From: Magnetococcales bacterium
GTDB lineage: Bacteria; Pseudomonadota; Magnetococcia; Magnetococcales; JADGCH01
DNA length: 14,090 nt
Assembly (NCBI GenBank): GCA_015228995.1
Contig: JADGCM010000033.1
Location: 1 to 14,090 of the forward strand
Reading direction: 5' to 3'
Shown here: positions 6,560-13,791 of the stretch, piece by piece
Numbering within the stretch: the first letter of the stretch is position 1
How the letters are laid out: each line of letters starts with the position of its first letter
Notes under the pieces: generated by a model
Seen by the model: only the letters and a program-made list of their open reading frames with translations
The model's database searches: none
Told to the model about the DNA's origin: nothing
Position numbers and translations under genes: made by a program

Positions 6560-7849
6560 ATGGCAATTGCTAATTATGCTGGTAAATATTCTGGTACTTT
6601 ATCTGGAGCTGCTAACGGTGTATGGGAATTTACCGTAGACACATCGGGTGGTATTAGTGGTTTCGCCTCTTACAATGGAGAAACGTTTACGTTAAACAAC
6701 GGATCCGTGGCAGATGATGGTTCCTTCGCGGCAAGAGAACTCAATGCTGTTGCTCTTGTGACAGGCTTCGGGGTGCTTTTCCCGTTCGCGATGAGTGGTA
6801 CCATCAATCTTGCTAAACGCACCATAACAGATGGTAAGTGGGGAGATTATTATAACTATGCCTCGTGGGATCTGCCCTTTCAAGTAAGCAAATTTTCACC
6901 GACTATAGGTGGAACTGGTAACCTCCCACCATACGTGGCTTCCGCCATGTCCGATCTGAACTGGAATGAAAAGCAATCATTAACGTACACCGTCCCAGCG
7001 GGCACCTTTGTTGATCCAGAAAACAAAGCCCTGAGCTACTCTGCGAAGTTGAGTAGTGGGAGTTCCCTACCATCATGGCTCAAATTTAACAGTAGCACTC
7101 GCGTCTTCTCCGGCACCGCTCCGGCTGGCAGCGGCGACTACACTATTCGCGTTACGGCAAAAGACACGGGTGGACTGAGCACCTATGACGATGTCGTATT
7201 CTACACCCCAGCGGCCCCCACCAATCGGCCACCAATTGTCGCTTCCGCCATGCAGGACCAAAACTGGATTGAAGGACAGTCACTGACCTACACCGTCCCA
7301 GCGGGCACCTTTTCTGACCCAGACGGGAATACCCTGAGCTACTCTGCGAAGTTGAGTGGTGGGAGTTCCTTACCATCGTGGCTCAAATTTAACAGTAGCA
7401 CTCGTGTCTTCTCCGGCAAAGCTCCAGTTGGCAGCGGCGACTATACCATTCGCGTCACAGCGAAAGACGCGGGGGGACTGAGCACCTATGACGATGTCGT
7501 ATTCTATACCGTATCTGCCAACCGTGCGCCGGTTGTCGCTTCCGCCATGCAGGACCAAAACTGGATTGAAGGACAAGCACTGACCTACATCGTCCCAGCG
7601 GGCACTTTTTCTGATCCAGAAGGGAATACCCTAAGCTACTCTGCAAAGTTGAGTAGTGGGAGTTCCCTGCCATCGTGGCTCAAATTTAACAATGCAACTC
7701 GTCTCTTTTCCGGCACCGCTCCGGCTGGCAGCAAAGACTACACCATTCGCGTCACCGCGACCGACACGGGGGGGCTGAGTCGCTACGATGACGTCGTGTT
7801 CTACACTGTGGCAGCCAGCCGTGCACCGACCTTGGCGATGCCGAGTTAA
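6560..7849 (+). CDS. Cadherin-like (CADG/Ig-like) tandem repeat protein, C-terminus apparently truncated
   Basis: Likely surface, adhesion or structural protein; true role unknown. The 429 residues start with a beta-rich module of about 120 residues (YSGTLSGAANGVWEFTVD, later GTINLAKRTITDGKW) that resembles small beta-barrel domains attached to bacterial surface proteins. Three repeats of 99-101 residues follow, each with a WxEGQ/WNEKQ strand, TYTVPAGTFxDP, LPSWLKFN, FSGxAP, DYTIRVTA and GGLSxYDDVVFYT, the pattern of dystroglycan-type cadherin-like domains. Acidic positions DP(E/D)(G/N) and YDD could bind calcium. A fourth unit begins (RAP) but stops six residues later. No signal peptide is present; a type I secretion signal would normally be C-terminal and none is visible. 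ATG 6560 is preferred over GTG 6551 because AGGTGG lies five bases before it. It ends five bases from the convergent motE. Confidence 0.8.
   Translation: MAIANYAGKYSGTLSGAANGVWEFTVDTSGGISGFASYNGETFTLNNGSVADDGSFAARELNAVALVTGFGVLFPFAMSGTINLAKRTITDGKWGDYYNYASWDLPFQVSKFSPTIGGTGNLPPYVASAMSDLNWNEKQSLTYTVPAGTFVDPENKALSYSAKLSSGSSLPSWLKFNSSTRVFSGTAPAGSGDYTIRVTAKDTGGLSTYDDVVFYTPAAPTNRPPIVASAMQDQNWIEGQSLTYTVPAGTFSDPDGNTLSYSAKLSGGSSLPSWLKFNSSTRVFSGKAPVGSGDYTIRVTAKDAGGLSTYDDVVFYTVSANRAPVVASAMQDQNWIEGQALTYIVPAGTFSDPEGNTLSYSAKLSSGSSLPSWLKFNNATRLFSGTAPAGSKDYTIRVTATDTGGLSRYDDVVFYTVAASRAPTLAMPS
6926..7846 (+). repeat. Three in-frame coding repeats plus stub of a fourth
   Basis: Units begin at 6926, 7229, 7526 and 7823, giving periods of 303, 297 and 297 bases. 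Units two and three share an uninterrupted 43-base identical stretch (7236-7278 and 7533-7575), and the second halves of all three are nearly identical at DNA level. Such closeness means recent duplication or ongoing gene conversion. The fourth unit is only 24 coding bases before the stop. Confidence 0.85.
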
Positions 7850-7854
7850 GGCCG

Positions 7855-8397
7855 TTACATCTTGCCTTCCGATTCCTGACGGCGGCGGCGCTCTGCCAAC
7901 GATAACCCGACATCTTCAGACAGCGAGGTCGCCTGCTGCGACTCCATTTTGCCCAGTACCTTGGCCGCTGATTTCTCGCGCATGGTCTTTAATACCCGCA
8001 CCGCCATCTTGTGATCCAGCGCCATGAGTCGCTGTGCCGCCTCTTGCGGTTTCATACTGGAGAAGATTTTTGCTAATCGCTTGATATTACTATCATCAAT
8101 GTTCTTCTCATCGCTCATGTCTTTTTGAATCAATTCCCGCAACGACTGCAACGCTTCCACCCGTTTATTGAGGCGTTCCTCCAGTTGCTTTAACTCCTGT
8201 TCGCGGCGATCAAGGACTTTATTGCGCCCATCCAATTCGACACGCCGCCTCTCCAATGATTCAAGCAACTGCATCGGATCTTTGATCGCATTATCCGCAG
8301 CCCTGACATCGACCCAGCTACCGAGCACTCCTACCATAACCAACAAACCAATCAGCCATGCTACGCGGCTATTCATCAACAACGCCGATTCCTTCAT
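7855..8397 (-). CDS. motE: MotE-type flagellar protein (MgtE N-domain-like)
   Basis: Periplasmic or membrane-tethered protein of the flagellar motor; in alphaproteobacteria MotE is a chaperone for the periplasmic motility protein MotC. The 180 residues have an N-terminal hydrophobic segment (about 13-30) ending VRAAD, a signal peptide or anchor. A charged coiled coil follows (about 42-95), then the MgtE-N-like helical repeats LAKIFSSMKPQEAAQRL, MALDHKMAVRVLKTM and REKSAAKVLGKM. The ATG directly abuts the fliJ stop (TAA then ATG) and AAGGA lies about 10 bases upstream within fliJ, so the two are translationally linked. Whether motC exists elsewhere is unknown. Confidence 0.75.
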   Translation of the reverse strand: MKESALLMNSRVAWLIGLLVMVGVLGSWVDVRAADNAIKDPMQLLESLERRRVELDGRNKVLDRREQELKQLEERLNKRVEALQSLRELIQKDMSDEKNIDDSNIKRLAKIFSSMKPQEAAQRLMALDHKMAVRVLKTMREKSAAKVLGKMESQQATSLSEDVGLSLAERRRRQESEGKM

Positions 8398-8847
8398 TTA
8401 ACGGTCCTTCTGGTAATAACGGGTAATCCCGACCTGATCCATCTCCTTCAATTGCTGCAACCGTAACGTCTGCTCACGCACCAGTTGCGCATCCTCAGCC
8501 AAACGCTCCACCTGTTGCAACAGCTTGCGGGCCTCAAGCCATAAATCGCGGTTTCGTTCCACTGTTTGTTGGGCCGTGTCAATAAAACGGCACAGTCGCT
8601 GCTCCCGCCACTGCTGCCCTTTATAATAATTTTCATATAATGACGGCGATAGGCGTTGCCCCTCTGCCATCAGGGACTGACGCGCCTCCTGCTGCGCCGC
8701 CAGCGTTTCCTGTTGCAACGACAGCAACTGCTGCTGCAACTCACTCAGCTTCGTCATCGCTTGGGCCAGTGACGCAGCGCGGCTCTCTTCACGAATCCGT
8801 CGAATATCTACCAGACGAGAAAACCGATGATTGGCGTTCACACCCAT
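8398..8847 (-). CDS. fliJ: FliJ-like flagellar export coiled-coil protein
   Basis: Probable FliJ, the soluble stalk of the flagellar export ATPase that contacts FliI and the export gate. The 149 residues are almost wholly coiled coil, rich in Gln, Glu, Leu and Arg, with the usual start RFSRLVDIRRIREESRAASLAQA and a second long helix after a central turn (SPSLYENYYKG). FliJ proteins are poorly conserved, so the call rests on shape, length and the motE neighbour. fliI, normally just upstream, is absent: the gene is divergent from the M48 peptidase with 47 bases between start codons. Confidence 0.7.
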   Translation of the reverse strand: MGVNANHRFSRLVDIRRIREESRAASLAQAMTKLSELQQQLLSLQQETLAAQQEARQSLMAEGQRLSPSLYENYYKGQQWREQRLCRFIDTAQQTVERNRDLWLEARKLLQQVERLAEDAQLVREQTLRLQQLKEMDQVGITRYYQKDR

Positions 8848-8866
8848 TGCCTGCTTATGCTATACT
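8837..8866 (+). promoter_or_regulatory. Candidate sigma-70 promoter for the M48 peptidase
   Basis: TTCACA (8837-8842), an 18-base spacer and TATACT (8861-8866) each match the consensus at five of six positions. Start of transcription would fall near 8873, about 20 bases before the ATG at 8895. The -35 lies just outside to inside the fliJ start codon region of the opposite strand, so it overlaps the divergent gene's ribosome entry site. Confidence 0.5.
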
Positions 8867-8894
8867 TGTGGTACGAGTCGATAGAGGGGGAACC

Positions 8895-10313
8895 ATGCAA
8901 AAATCTCGCCTGATACCAACAATAGCGTTAGCCGTCTCCGTAGCTGTCGCCACAAGTACGGCTTCCTCGCCGCTGCTGGCAAAAGATAAGCCGCAAGGTG
9001 GAGCGGCGGAAGTTCATCTCCTCAACGATCCAGAATCGACCGAACTTCTCAACCAGCTGGGTCGCCCCTTAATCGAAGCCGCTGGCCTCGCTCCGCAACG
9101 ACCGGTGCAGTTTCATATCATCTTGGCACGGGCGATCAATGCTTTCGCCCTGCCTAATCACCACATTGTTTTTCATAGCGGTCTGATTGAAAGCGCCCGC
9201 GATCCAGGGGAATTATCCGGCGTCTTAGCGCATGAACTGGGCCATTTGGCGGCCGGGCACGCTATCCAACTACAGGAAGCGGCGGGGAACATCTCGGTGC
9301 GCACCCTGATCACCATGGCGGCCGGCATTGCCGCTGGGGTTGCTGCCAAAGACGGCCAAATCATTGGCGCCACTCTGATGGGGAGCTCCGCCGCTGGTCA
9401 GAGCACCCTGCTCGACACCATGCGCCAAAAAGAGCATCAGGCCGACCAACTCGCTGTCCACTATCTGAGCCGTGCCCATATCGGCAGTGACGGCATGATT
9501 CATTTTATGGAACGGCTCAACCGCGAACAGCGGCTGGCGGTGCTGCCTGCCCCCTATCTGCTGACCCATCCCCTCAATTCGCAGCGTGTGATTGAATTAC
9601 GCGACATGGCACAGCAACAGCGCCCCACCACTGACCACGAGGCCAGCGGATCACAGCAGCAAAACCAGCAATGGTTAGCCCGTGTCCAGGCTAAATTAGA
9701 GGCGATTCAAGCCACCGATCCGCAACAGTTGGCCCTCCAACTAGAACAAAAGCTCCCTGCCATCACCGACGACAAATCTCTTTTTGTGGCACGTTACGCA
9801 TTGGCCTTGGCTCTGCGTTACGCTGGCGAGCTGGAACGTGCCGAGCAGCTGTTCAGCCGGCTGTTACAACAGCAACCACAAGATGTTTGGCTGCTACGGG
9901 AACGGGCCCTCACCCGTTTAGAACGGGGACAATTATCGCCAGCAGAAACCGATCTGCGTTCGGCATTGCAACAACGCCCGGAGCAGAGTGATCTCCGCTA
10001 CCATCTGGCCCGTGCCCTCAATGAGCGCAAGCAATACCCAGCCGCTAGCGGCATTTTGCGCCAATTAACCATTGACGACCAAGAAGACGCGCGCGCGTTT
10101 TACCTGTTGGGTCAAGTTGAACAACAGCTGGGTCACATCGGCAGCAGCCACCTAGCCTTGGCCCGCTATGCCCGGTTGACCATGGATTTAGACGCCTCGC
10201 TTTGGCACTACCGTGAGGCTGAGAAAACGCTGCCCAGCGCCAGCCTGGAACGAGACACCCTGCCATCGGAGTTAGCCCAAATACGCAAATTGCGCCAGGA
10301 GAGGCGTTACTGA
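8895..10313 (+). CDS. Exported M48 metallopeptidase with TPR-like repeats (BepA-like)
   Basis: Zinc protease of family M48 with the build of BepA/YfgC, which in enteric bacteria degrades or helps assemble outer-membrane proteins such as LptD. From the ATG at 8895 the protein has 472 residues and a Sec signal peptide (MQKSRLIPT plus hydrophobic core, cleavage near LLAKDK). Zinc ligands are His113 and His117 with catalytic Glu114 in HELGH, and Glu180 in EHQAD. A conserved THPLNSQR (His225) follows. The C-terminal half (about 285-460) is helical with TPR-like units such as ALALRYAGELERAEQLFSRLLQQQP. The start is set by AGAGGGGG four bases before the ATG; the open frame upstream overlaps fliJ and has no signal peptide. 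Its last codons overlap the end of the convergent zinc-ribbon gene by seven bases. Confidence 0.9.
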   Translation: MQKSRLIPTIALAVSVAVATSTASSPLLAKDKPQGGAAEVHLLNDPESTELLNQLGRPLIEAAGLAPQRPVQFHIILARAINAFALPNHHIVFHSGLIESARDPGELSGVLAHELGHLAAGHAIQLQEAAGNISVRTLITMAAGIAAGVAAKDGQIIGATLMGSSAAGQSTLLDTMRQKEHQADQLAVHYLSRAHIGSDGMIHFMERLNREQRLAVLPAPYLLTHPLNSQRVIELRDMAQQQRPTTDHEASGSQQQNQQWLARVQAKLEAIQATDPQQLALQLEQKLPAITDDKSLFVARYALALALRYAGELERAEQLFSRLLQQQPQDVWLLRERALTRLERGQLSPAETDLRSALQQRPEQSDLRYHLARALNERKQYPAASGILRQLTIDDQEDARAFYLLGQVEQQLGHIGSSHLALARYARLTMDLDASLWHYREAEKTLPSASLERDTLPSELAQIRKLRQERRY

Positions 10314-10627
10314 GGCGACTGCTCGCCCACTATATCGCCGCGTAAGGCATCCCCGTGGGCGATTGGCAATACCCCTTCATCGCCGTCGTCCGGACTGTAA
10401 TAGTAGCGTACTGAACCAATACGGCCATAATTTTCAAATAGACTGTTCCAGCCCTTTACGTACATCGGACACTGGTTGTTGAAACAGACCAACATCTCCA
10501 GGACGCCGAAGCCAAGGCCATCCTCAAAATCATGTTGCGCTGCCGCCCAACGCAGCAACACCTGCTGGCAATGGGGACAACAACAGCGCCCGCTCGCGTC
10601 ACGAATAACCTTGGGAGTTCGTCCCAT
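10307..10627 (-). CDS. Small zinc-ribbon protein (Ogr/Delta-like)
   Basis: A 106-residue protein with two Cys pairs, Cys17-x2-Cys20 (CPHC) and Cys48-x4-Cys53 (CFNNQC). This spacing matches the Ogr/Delta zinc finger known from phage activators and also found in chromosomal proteins of delta- and related proteobacteria. The C-terminal RYYYSPDDGDEGVLPIAHGDALR also resembles those chromosomal relatives. Function unknown; DNA or RNA binding is a guess. Start 10627 is chosen because TAAGGAG lies nine bases upstream; that TAA is the alaS stop codon. An in-frame ATG at 10648 is possible but has a poorer ribosome site. Last gene of the flhB-recX-alaS chain. Confidence 0.7.
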   Translation of the reverse strand: MGRTPKVIRDASGRCCCPHCQQVLLRWAAAQHDFEDGLGFGVLEMLVCFNNQCPMYVKGWNSLFENYGRIGSVRYYYSPDDGDEGVLPIAHGDALRGDIVGEQSPQ

Positions 10628-10640
10628 CTGTCTGTACTCC

Positions 10641-13307
10641 TTACCCATGCTCCTGAACCATTTTTTGAATCCAGCCGGGCACCGCTGCCAAAGCCACCGA
10701 TAATTGCTCGGGGCGGGTGCCACCACCCTGAGCCATATCCGCTCGCCCGCCCCCTTTACCCCCCACCTGTTCCGAGACGAAGCGGACTAAATCACCAGCG
10801 TGTAAGCGCCGCGACTGGTCGGACAGCAGATCGGCCGTCACACCAGCGATCAGCACCACTTTATCCTTCTCAACAGCTGCCAACACCATCACCGCTGAAG
10901 AGAGGCGATCTTTCAAGCGGTCGAGTAAATCACGCAACCCTTTGATGTCCACCCCCGCTACGGTAGCAGCCAACAGTGGCACCCCCGCAACAACGAGCAA
11001 CTGCTGCCGTAATTGCTCCACCTGCTGGGCTAATATATCCGCCCTGGCCCGCTCAACAGCCGACTCCAACTCTTTCTGGCGCCCCATCAGCTTCTCGATA
11101 CCATCCAGAATCTGCGATGGCACCAATCTCATCCGCTCCGCCACTTGTCGTAAAGTCTGGGCATCTCTCTGGAAGGAACGCCGCGCTACTGTCCCACAGA
11201 CTGCCTCAATACGCCGTACGCCCGCAGCAACAGAACTCTCATTGGTAATGCGGAAGAGGCCAATGTCCCCTGTTCTTTTGACATGAGTCCCACCACATAG
11301 TTCAAGGCTGGGGCCCAAACGGACCACCCGCACCTCACTACCATATTTTTCCCCAAATAGAGCCATCGCCCCGGACGCAATCGCCTGTTCTGGTGTCATC
11401 AGTAGGGTCTGCTGGGCTTCGTTGTTACCGATCATCGCGTTCACTTCGTCTTCAATCCGTGCGATTTCAGTCTCTGTTAGTGCGGTAAAATGGGAGAAAT
11501 CAAGCCGCAGGCGATCGGCACTGACCAGAGAACCCGCCTGCTTAACATGATCCCCCAGTTGTTGCCGCAGGGCATATTGCAACAAATGCGTCGCTGAATG
11601 ATGCCAACGAACCGCTGCCCGGCGTCCCGTATCGACCTCAAGCGTCAGCGTCATTTGTGGCACCATCTGCCCTTGAACCACTCGACCACGATGGGCGATC
11701 AGCTCCGGAGTCGGTTTTTGGCTATCTTGGACCTCGAAAGATCCCCCATCCCAACGCATGATGCCGCTATCCCCCACTTGGCCACCCGACTCGCCATAAA
11801 AAGGAGTTTGATTGACCAACACCGTCCCAGACTCTCCAGATGCGAGCCGGTCTACCCGACAGCCGGTGTGATCCAATAAAGCCACCACTTGTCCGCGCGC
11901 CTGTTCGGTCACATAGCCAAGAAACTCGGTCGCTGAACAACCCTCATCCAGTAACTGGTGATAAACAGCCGCTATTTTCTGGTCCCCAGAGCCAACCCAT
12001 GCCGCCCGAGCCCGTGCCCGCTGTTCGGCCATGCAACGCTCAAAACCAGCCCGGTCAATCTGGATTTGGCGATCACGGGCAATGTCCTCCGTTAGATCAA
12101 CTGGGAACCCGAAAGTATCGTACAGGGTAAACAGCGTGCTCCCCTCCAGTACCCCCCCAGGGGAGAGCCGTGCCATCTGCTCATCCAACAACCGCAACCC
12201 AGAACCAAGCGTTGCCGCAAACCGCTTTTCCTCGGATTCGATCACCATCGCGATGGTACTACGGCTGGCAGACAGCTCCGGATAGGCCTCGCCCATAACC
12301 GCCTCCAAGGTGGGCACCAGTCGATAAAAAAATGGCTCCTCAAGACCCAGTAACCGACCATGCCGCATGGCGCGGCGCATAATGCGCCGCAACACATAAC
12401 CCCGGCCTTCGTTCGAAGGCAACACCCCGTCCGCAATTAGAAAACTGGTGGCCCGCAAATGATCGGCAATCACCTGTAACGAAACACGTTGCTGGGGCTG
12501 CTGCTGGGCCGCTTGGGGGTCAAGTGCCGCCAATGCCGCTGTCGCAGCTATAATCGGCTGGAACAAGTCGGTTTCAAAGTTACTGGTCTTGCCCTGGGTA
12601 ATGGCGGCAATCCGCTCCAAACCAGCCCCGGTATCGATACAGGGATTGGGCAACGGCGTCAGCTGCCCATTCACATCGCGATCATACTGCATGAAAACCA
12701 AGTTCCATATCTCAACGAACCGATCCCCATCGGCTTGATCGCTGCCCGGCGGGCCACCCGCCACGGAGGGACCAAAATCATAGAAAATCTCCGAGCAGGG
12801 ACCGCACGGCCCTGTTTCGCCCATCGACCAAAAATTATCATGGCTAGCAATACGTACCAGCTTGTCACTCGGGATCATCACTTTGTGGCGCCAGATACGA
12901 TAGGCCTCATCATCCTCCGCATAGACAGTCACCCACAGCCGCTCCACTGGTAATGCCAATACCTCGGTAACAAACTGCCACGCCATCACAATCGCTGCTT
13001 CTTTGAAGTAATCGCCGAAGGAAAAATTGCCCAACATCTCAAAGAAAGTATGGTGCCGCGCCGTGCGACCAACGTTTTCCAGATCGTTGTGTTTACCGCC
13101 AGCACGGACACATTTCTGCACCGTTACCATCCGTTTTTCTGGCCGCTGCTCCCCACCCAAAAATAAATTCTTGAATTGAACCATCCCTGCGTTGGTGAAG
13201 AGTAACGTCGGATCGTTGCGCGGAATCAATGACGAAGAATTTTCATGGTAATGGCCATTGCGCTGGAAAAACTGGATAAATTGCTGACGAACTTCACTCG
13301 CATTCAT
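10641..13307 (-). CDS. alaS: Alanine--tRNA ligase
   Basis: Class II aminoacyl-tRNA synthetase that charges tRNA-Ala and clears Ser/Gly mischarges. The 888 residues are of normal length (E. coli enzyme 876). The catalytic domain has HHTFFEMLGNFSFGDYFK (85-102). The editing domain carries the zinc site HxxxH (His570, His574) and CxxxH (Cys671, His675 in LCGGTH). The C-Ala domain ends with GGKGGGRADMAQGGG. The ATG at 13307 (MNASEVRQQF) fits the family start and has GAGGG about eight bases before it; the frame continues upstream for 58 codons with no family similarity. It overlaps the 3' end of recX by 14 bases, implying coupled translation. Confidence 0.97.
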   Translation of the reverse strand: MNASEVRQQFIQFFQRNGHYHENSSSLIPRNDPTLLFTNAGMVQFKNLFLGGEQRPEKRMVTVQKCVRAGGKHNDLENVGRTARHHTFFEMLGNFSFGDYFKEAAIVMAWQFVTEVLALPVERLWVTVYAEDDEAYRIWRHKVMIPSDKLVRIASHDNFWSMGETGPCGPCSEIFYDFGPSVAGGPPGSDQADGDRFVEIWNLVFMQYDRDVNGQLTPLPNPCIDTGAGLERIAAITQGKTSNFETDLFQPIIAATAALAALDPQAAQQQPQQRVSLQVIADHLRATSFLIADGVLPSNEGRGYVLRRIMRRAMRHGRLLGLEEPFFYRLVPTLEAVMGEAYPELSASRSTIAMVIESEEKRFAATLGSGLRLLDEQMARLSPGGVLEGSTLFTLYDTFGFPVDLTEDIARDRQIQIDRAGFERCMAEQRARARAAWVGSGDQKIAAVYHQLLDEGCSATEFLGYVTEQARGQVVALLDHTGCRVDRLASGESGTVLVNQTPFYGESGGQVGDSGIMRWDGGSFEVQDSQKPTPELIAHRGRVVQGQMVPQMTLTLEVDTGRRAAVRWHHSATHLLQYALRQQLGDHVKQAGSLVSADRLRLDFSHFTALTETEIARIEDEVNAMIGNNEAQQTLLMTPEQAIASGAMALFGEKYGSEVRVVRLGPSLELCGGTHVKRTGDIGLFRITNESSVAAGVRRIEAVCGTVARRSFQRDAQTLRQVAERMRLVPSQILDGIEKLMGRQKELESAVERARADILAQQVEQLRQQLLVVAGVPLLAATVAGVDIKGLRDLLDRLKDRLSSAVMVLAAVEKDKVVLIAGVTADLLSDQSRRLHAGDLVRFVSEQVGGKGGGRADMAQGGGTRPEQLSVALAAVPGWIQKMVQEHG

Positions 13308-13791
13308 GGTCAATACCCTCAAAGTCATCTCTATCGCTATTTGTTTGCAGCACTTGGCAAACGGTATCGTGGTCAAAACCGCGCCGACGTAAAAAAGTAT
13401 AATGTTTCCGAGCATCCTCACGACGCAATGACTGTCCTGACATTGGGTCACGCACATCCGGACGACGCTGCCACACCGCACGCGCTACGACAACAGCCGG
13501 GGACTGCTCTAATTGCTGCTGTAACGCCTGAGTCACAATCTCCTCCGCTACCCCACACTGGCGCAGCTCAGCCCGCAGGTAAGCTGGGCCATAACCTTGA
13601 TCGAAACGATGCCGTATCCGCTCCTGTGCAAAATGCTGATCATCCAAGTAACCCAAGTCATAACACTTAGCAATGGCTTGGTCAACGTCGTTATGATTCA
13701 AGCCGCCCCCACGCAACAGCCGCTGACGCAGTTCCTGTTCAGCATAGGCACGCCGCGCCAATAAACGCAGCGCTTGCTGCATCGCTGTCAT
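13294..13791 (-). CDS. recX: Regulatory protein RecX
   Basis: Modulator that binds RecA filaments and restrains their activity. The 165 residues form the typical run of three-helix repeats: LARRAYAEQELRQRLL, IAKCYDLGYLDDQHFAQERI with RHRFDQGYGPAYLRAEL, and a third unit ending FLRRRGFDHDTVCQVL. Length is usual for the family. The start ATG overlaps the flhB stop (ATGA); a second ATG three codons in is also possible. recX often lies just before alaS or after recA; here alaS follows with a 14-base overlap, which is the common recX-alaS pairing. The unusual part is the flagellar gene flhB directly upstream. Confidence 0.9.
   Translation of the reverse strand: MTAMQQALRLLARRAYAEQELRQRLLRGGGLNHNDVDQAIAKCYDLGYLDDQHFAQERIRHRFDQGYGPAYLRAELRQCGVAEEIVTQALQQQLEQSPAVVVARAVWQRRPDVRDPMSGQSLRREDARKHYTFLRRRGFDHDTVCQVLQTNSDRDDFEGIDHECE

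Noticed and set aside
7152..7673. Repeated minus-strand frames opposite the cadherin-like repeats
   Set aside because: They recur with the repeat period because the coding repeat is duplicated; they are shadows, not genes.
6926..7846. CRISPR-like array
   Set aside because: Units are about 300 bases, in frame and protein-coding, without short repeats and unique spacers.
8640..8894. In-frame 85-codon upstream extension of the M48 peptidase
   Set aside because: It overlaps fliJ on the other strand, lacks a ribosome site, and would bury a clear signal peptide that begins at 8895 behind a strong ribosome site.
10532..10945. Plus-strand frame of 137 codons opposite the zinc-ribbon and alaS genes
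   Set aside because: Pro/Arg/Ser-rich translation typical of an antisense shadow of alaS; no start signal.
13308..13481. 58-codon N-terminal extension of alaS
   Set aside because: It lies inside recX, has no AlaRS similarity, and the family start MNASEVRQQF has its own ribosome site.
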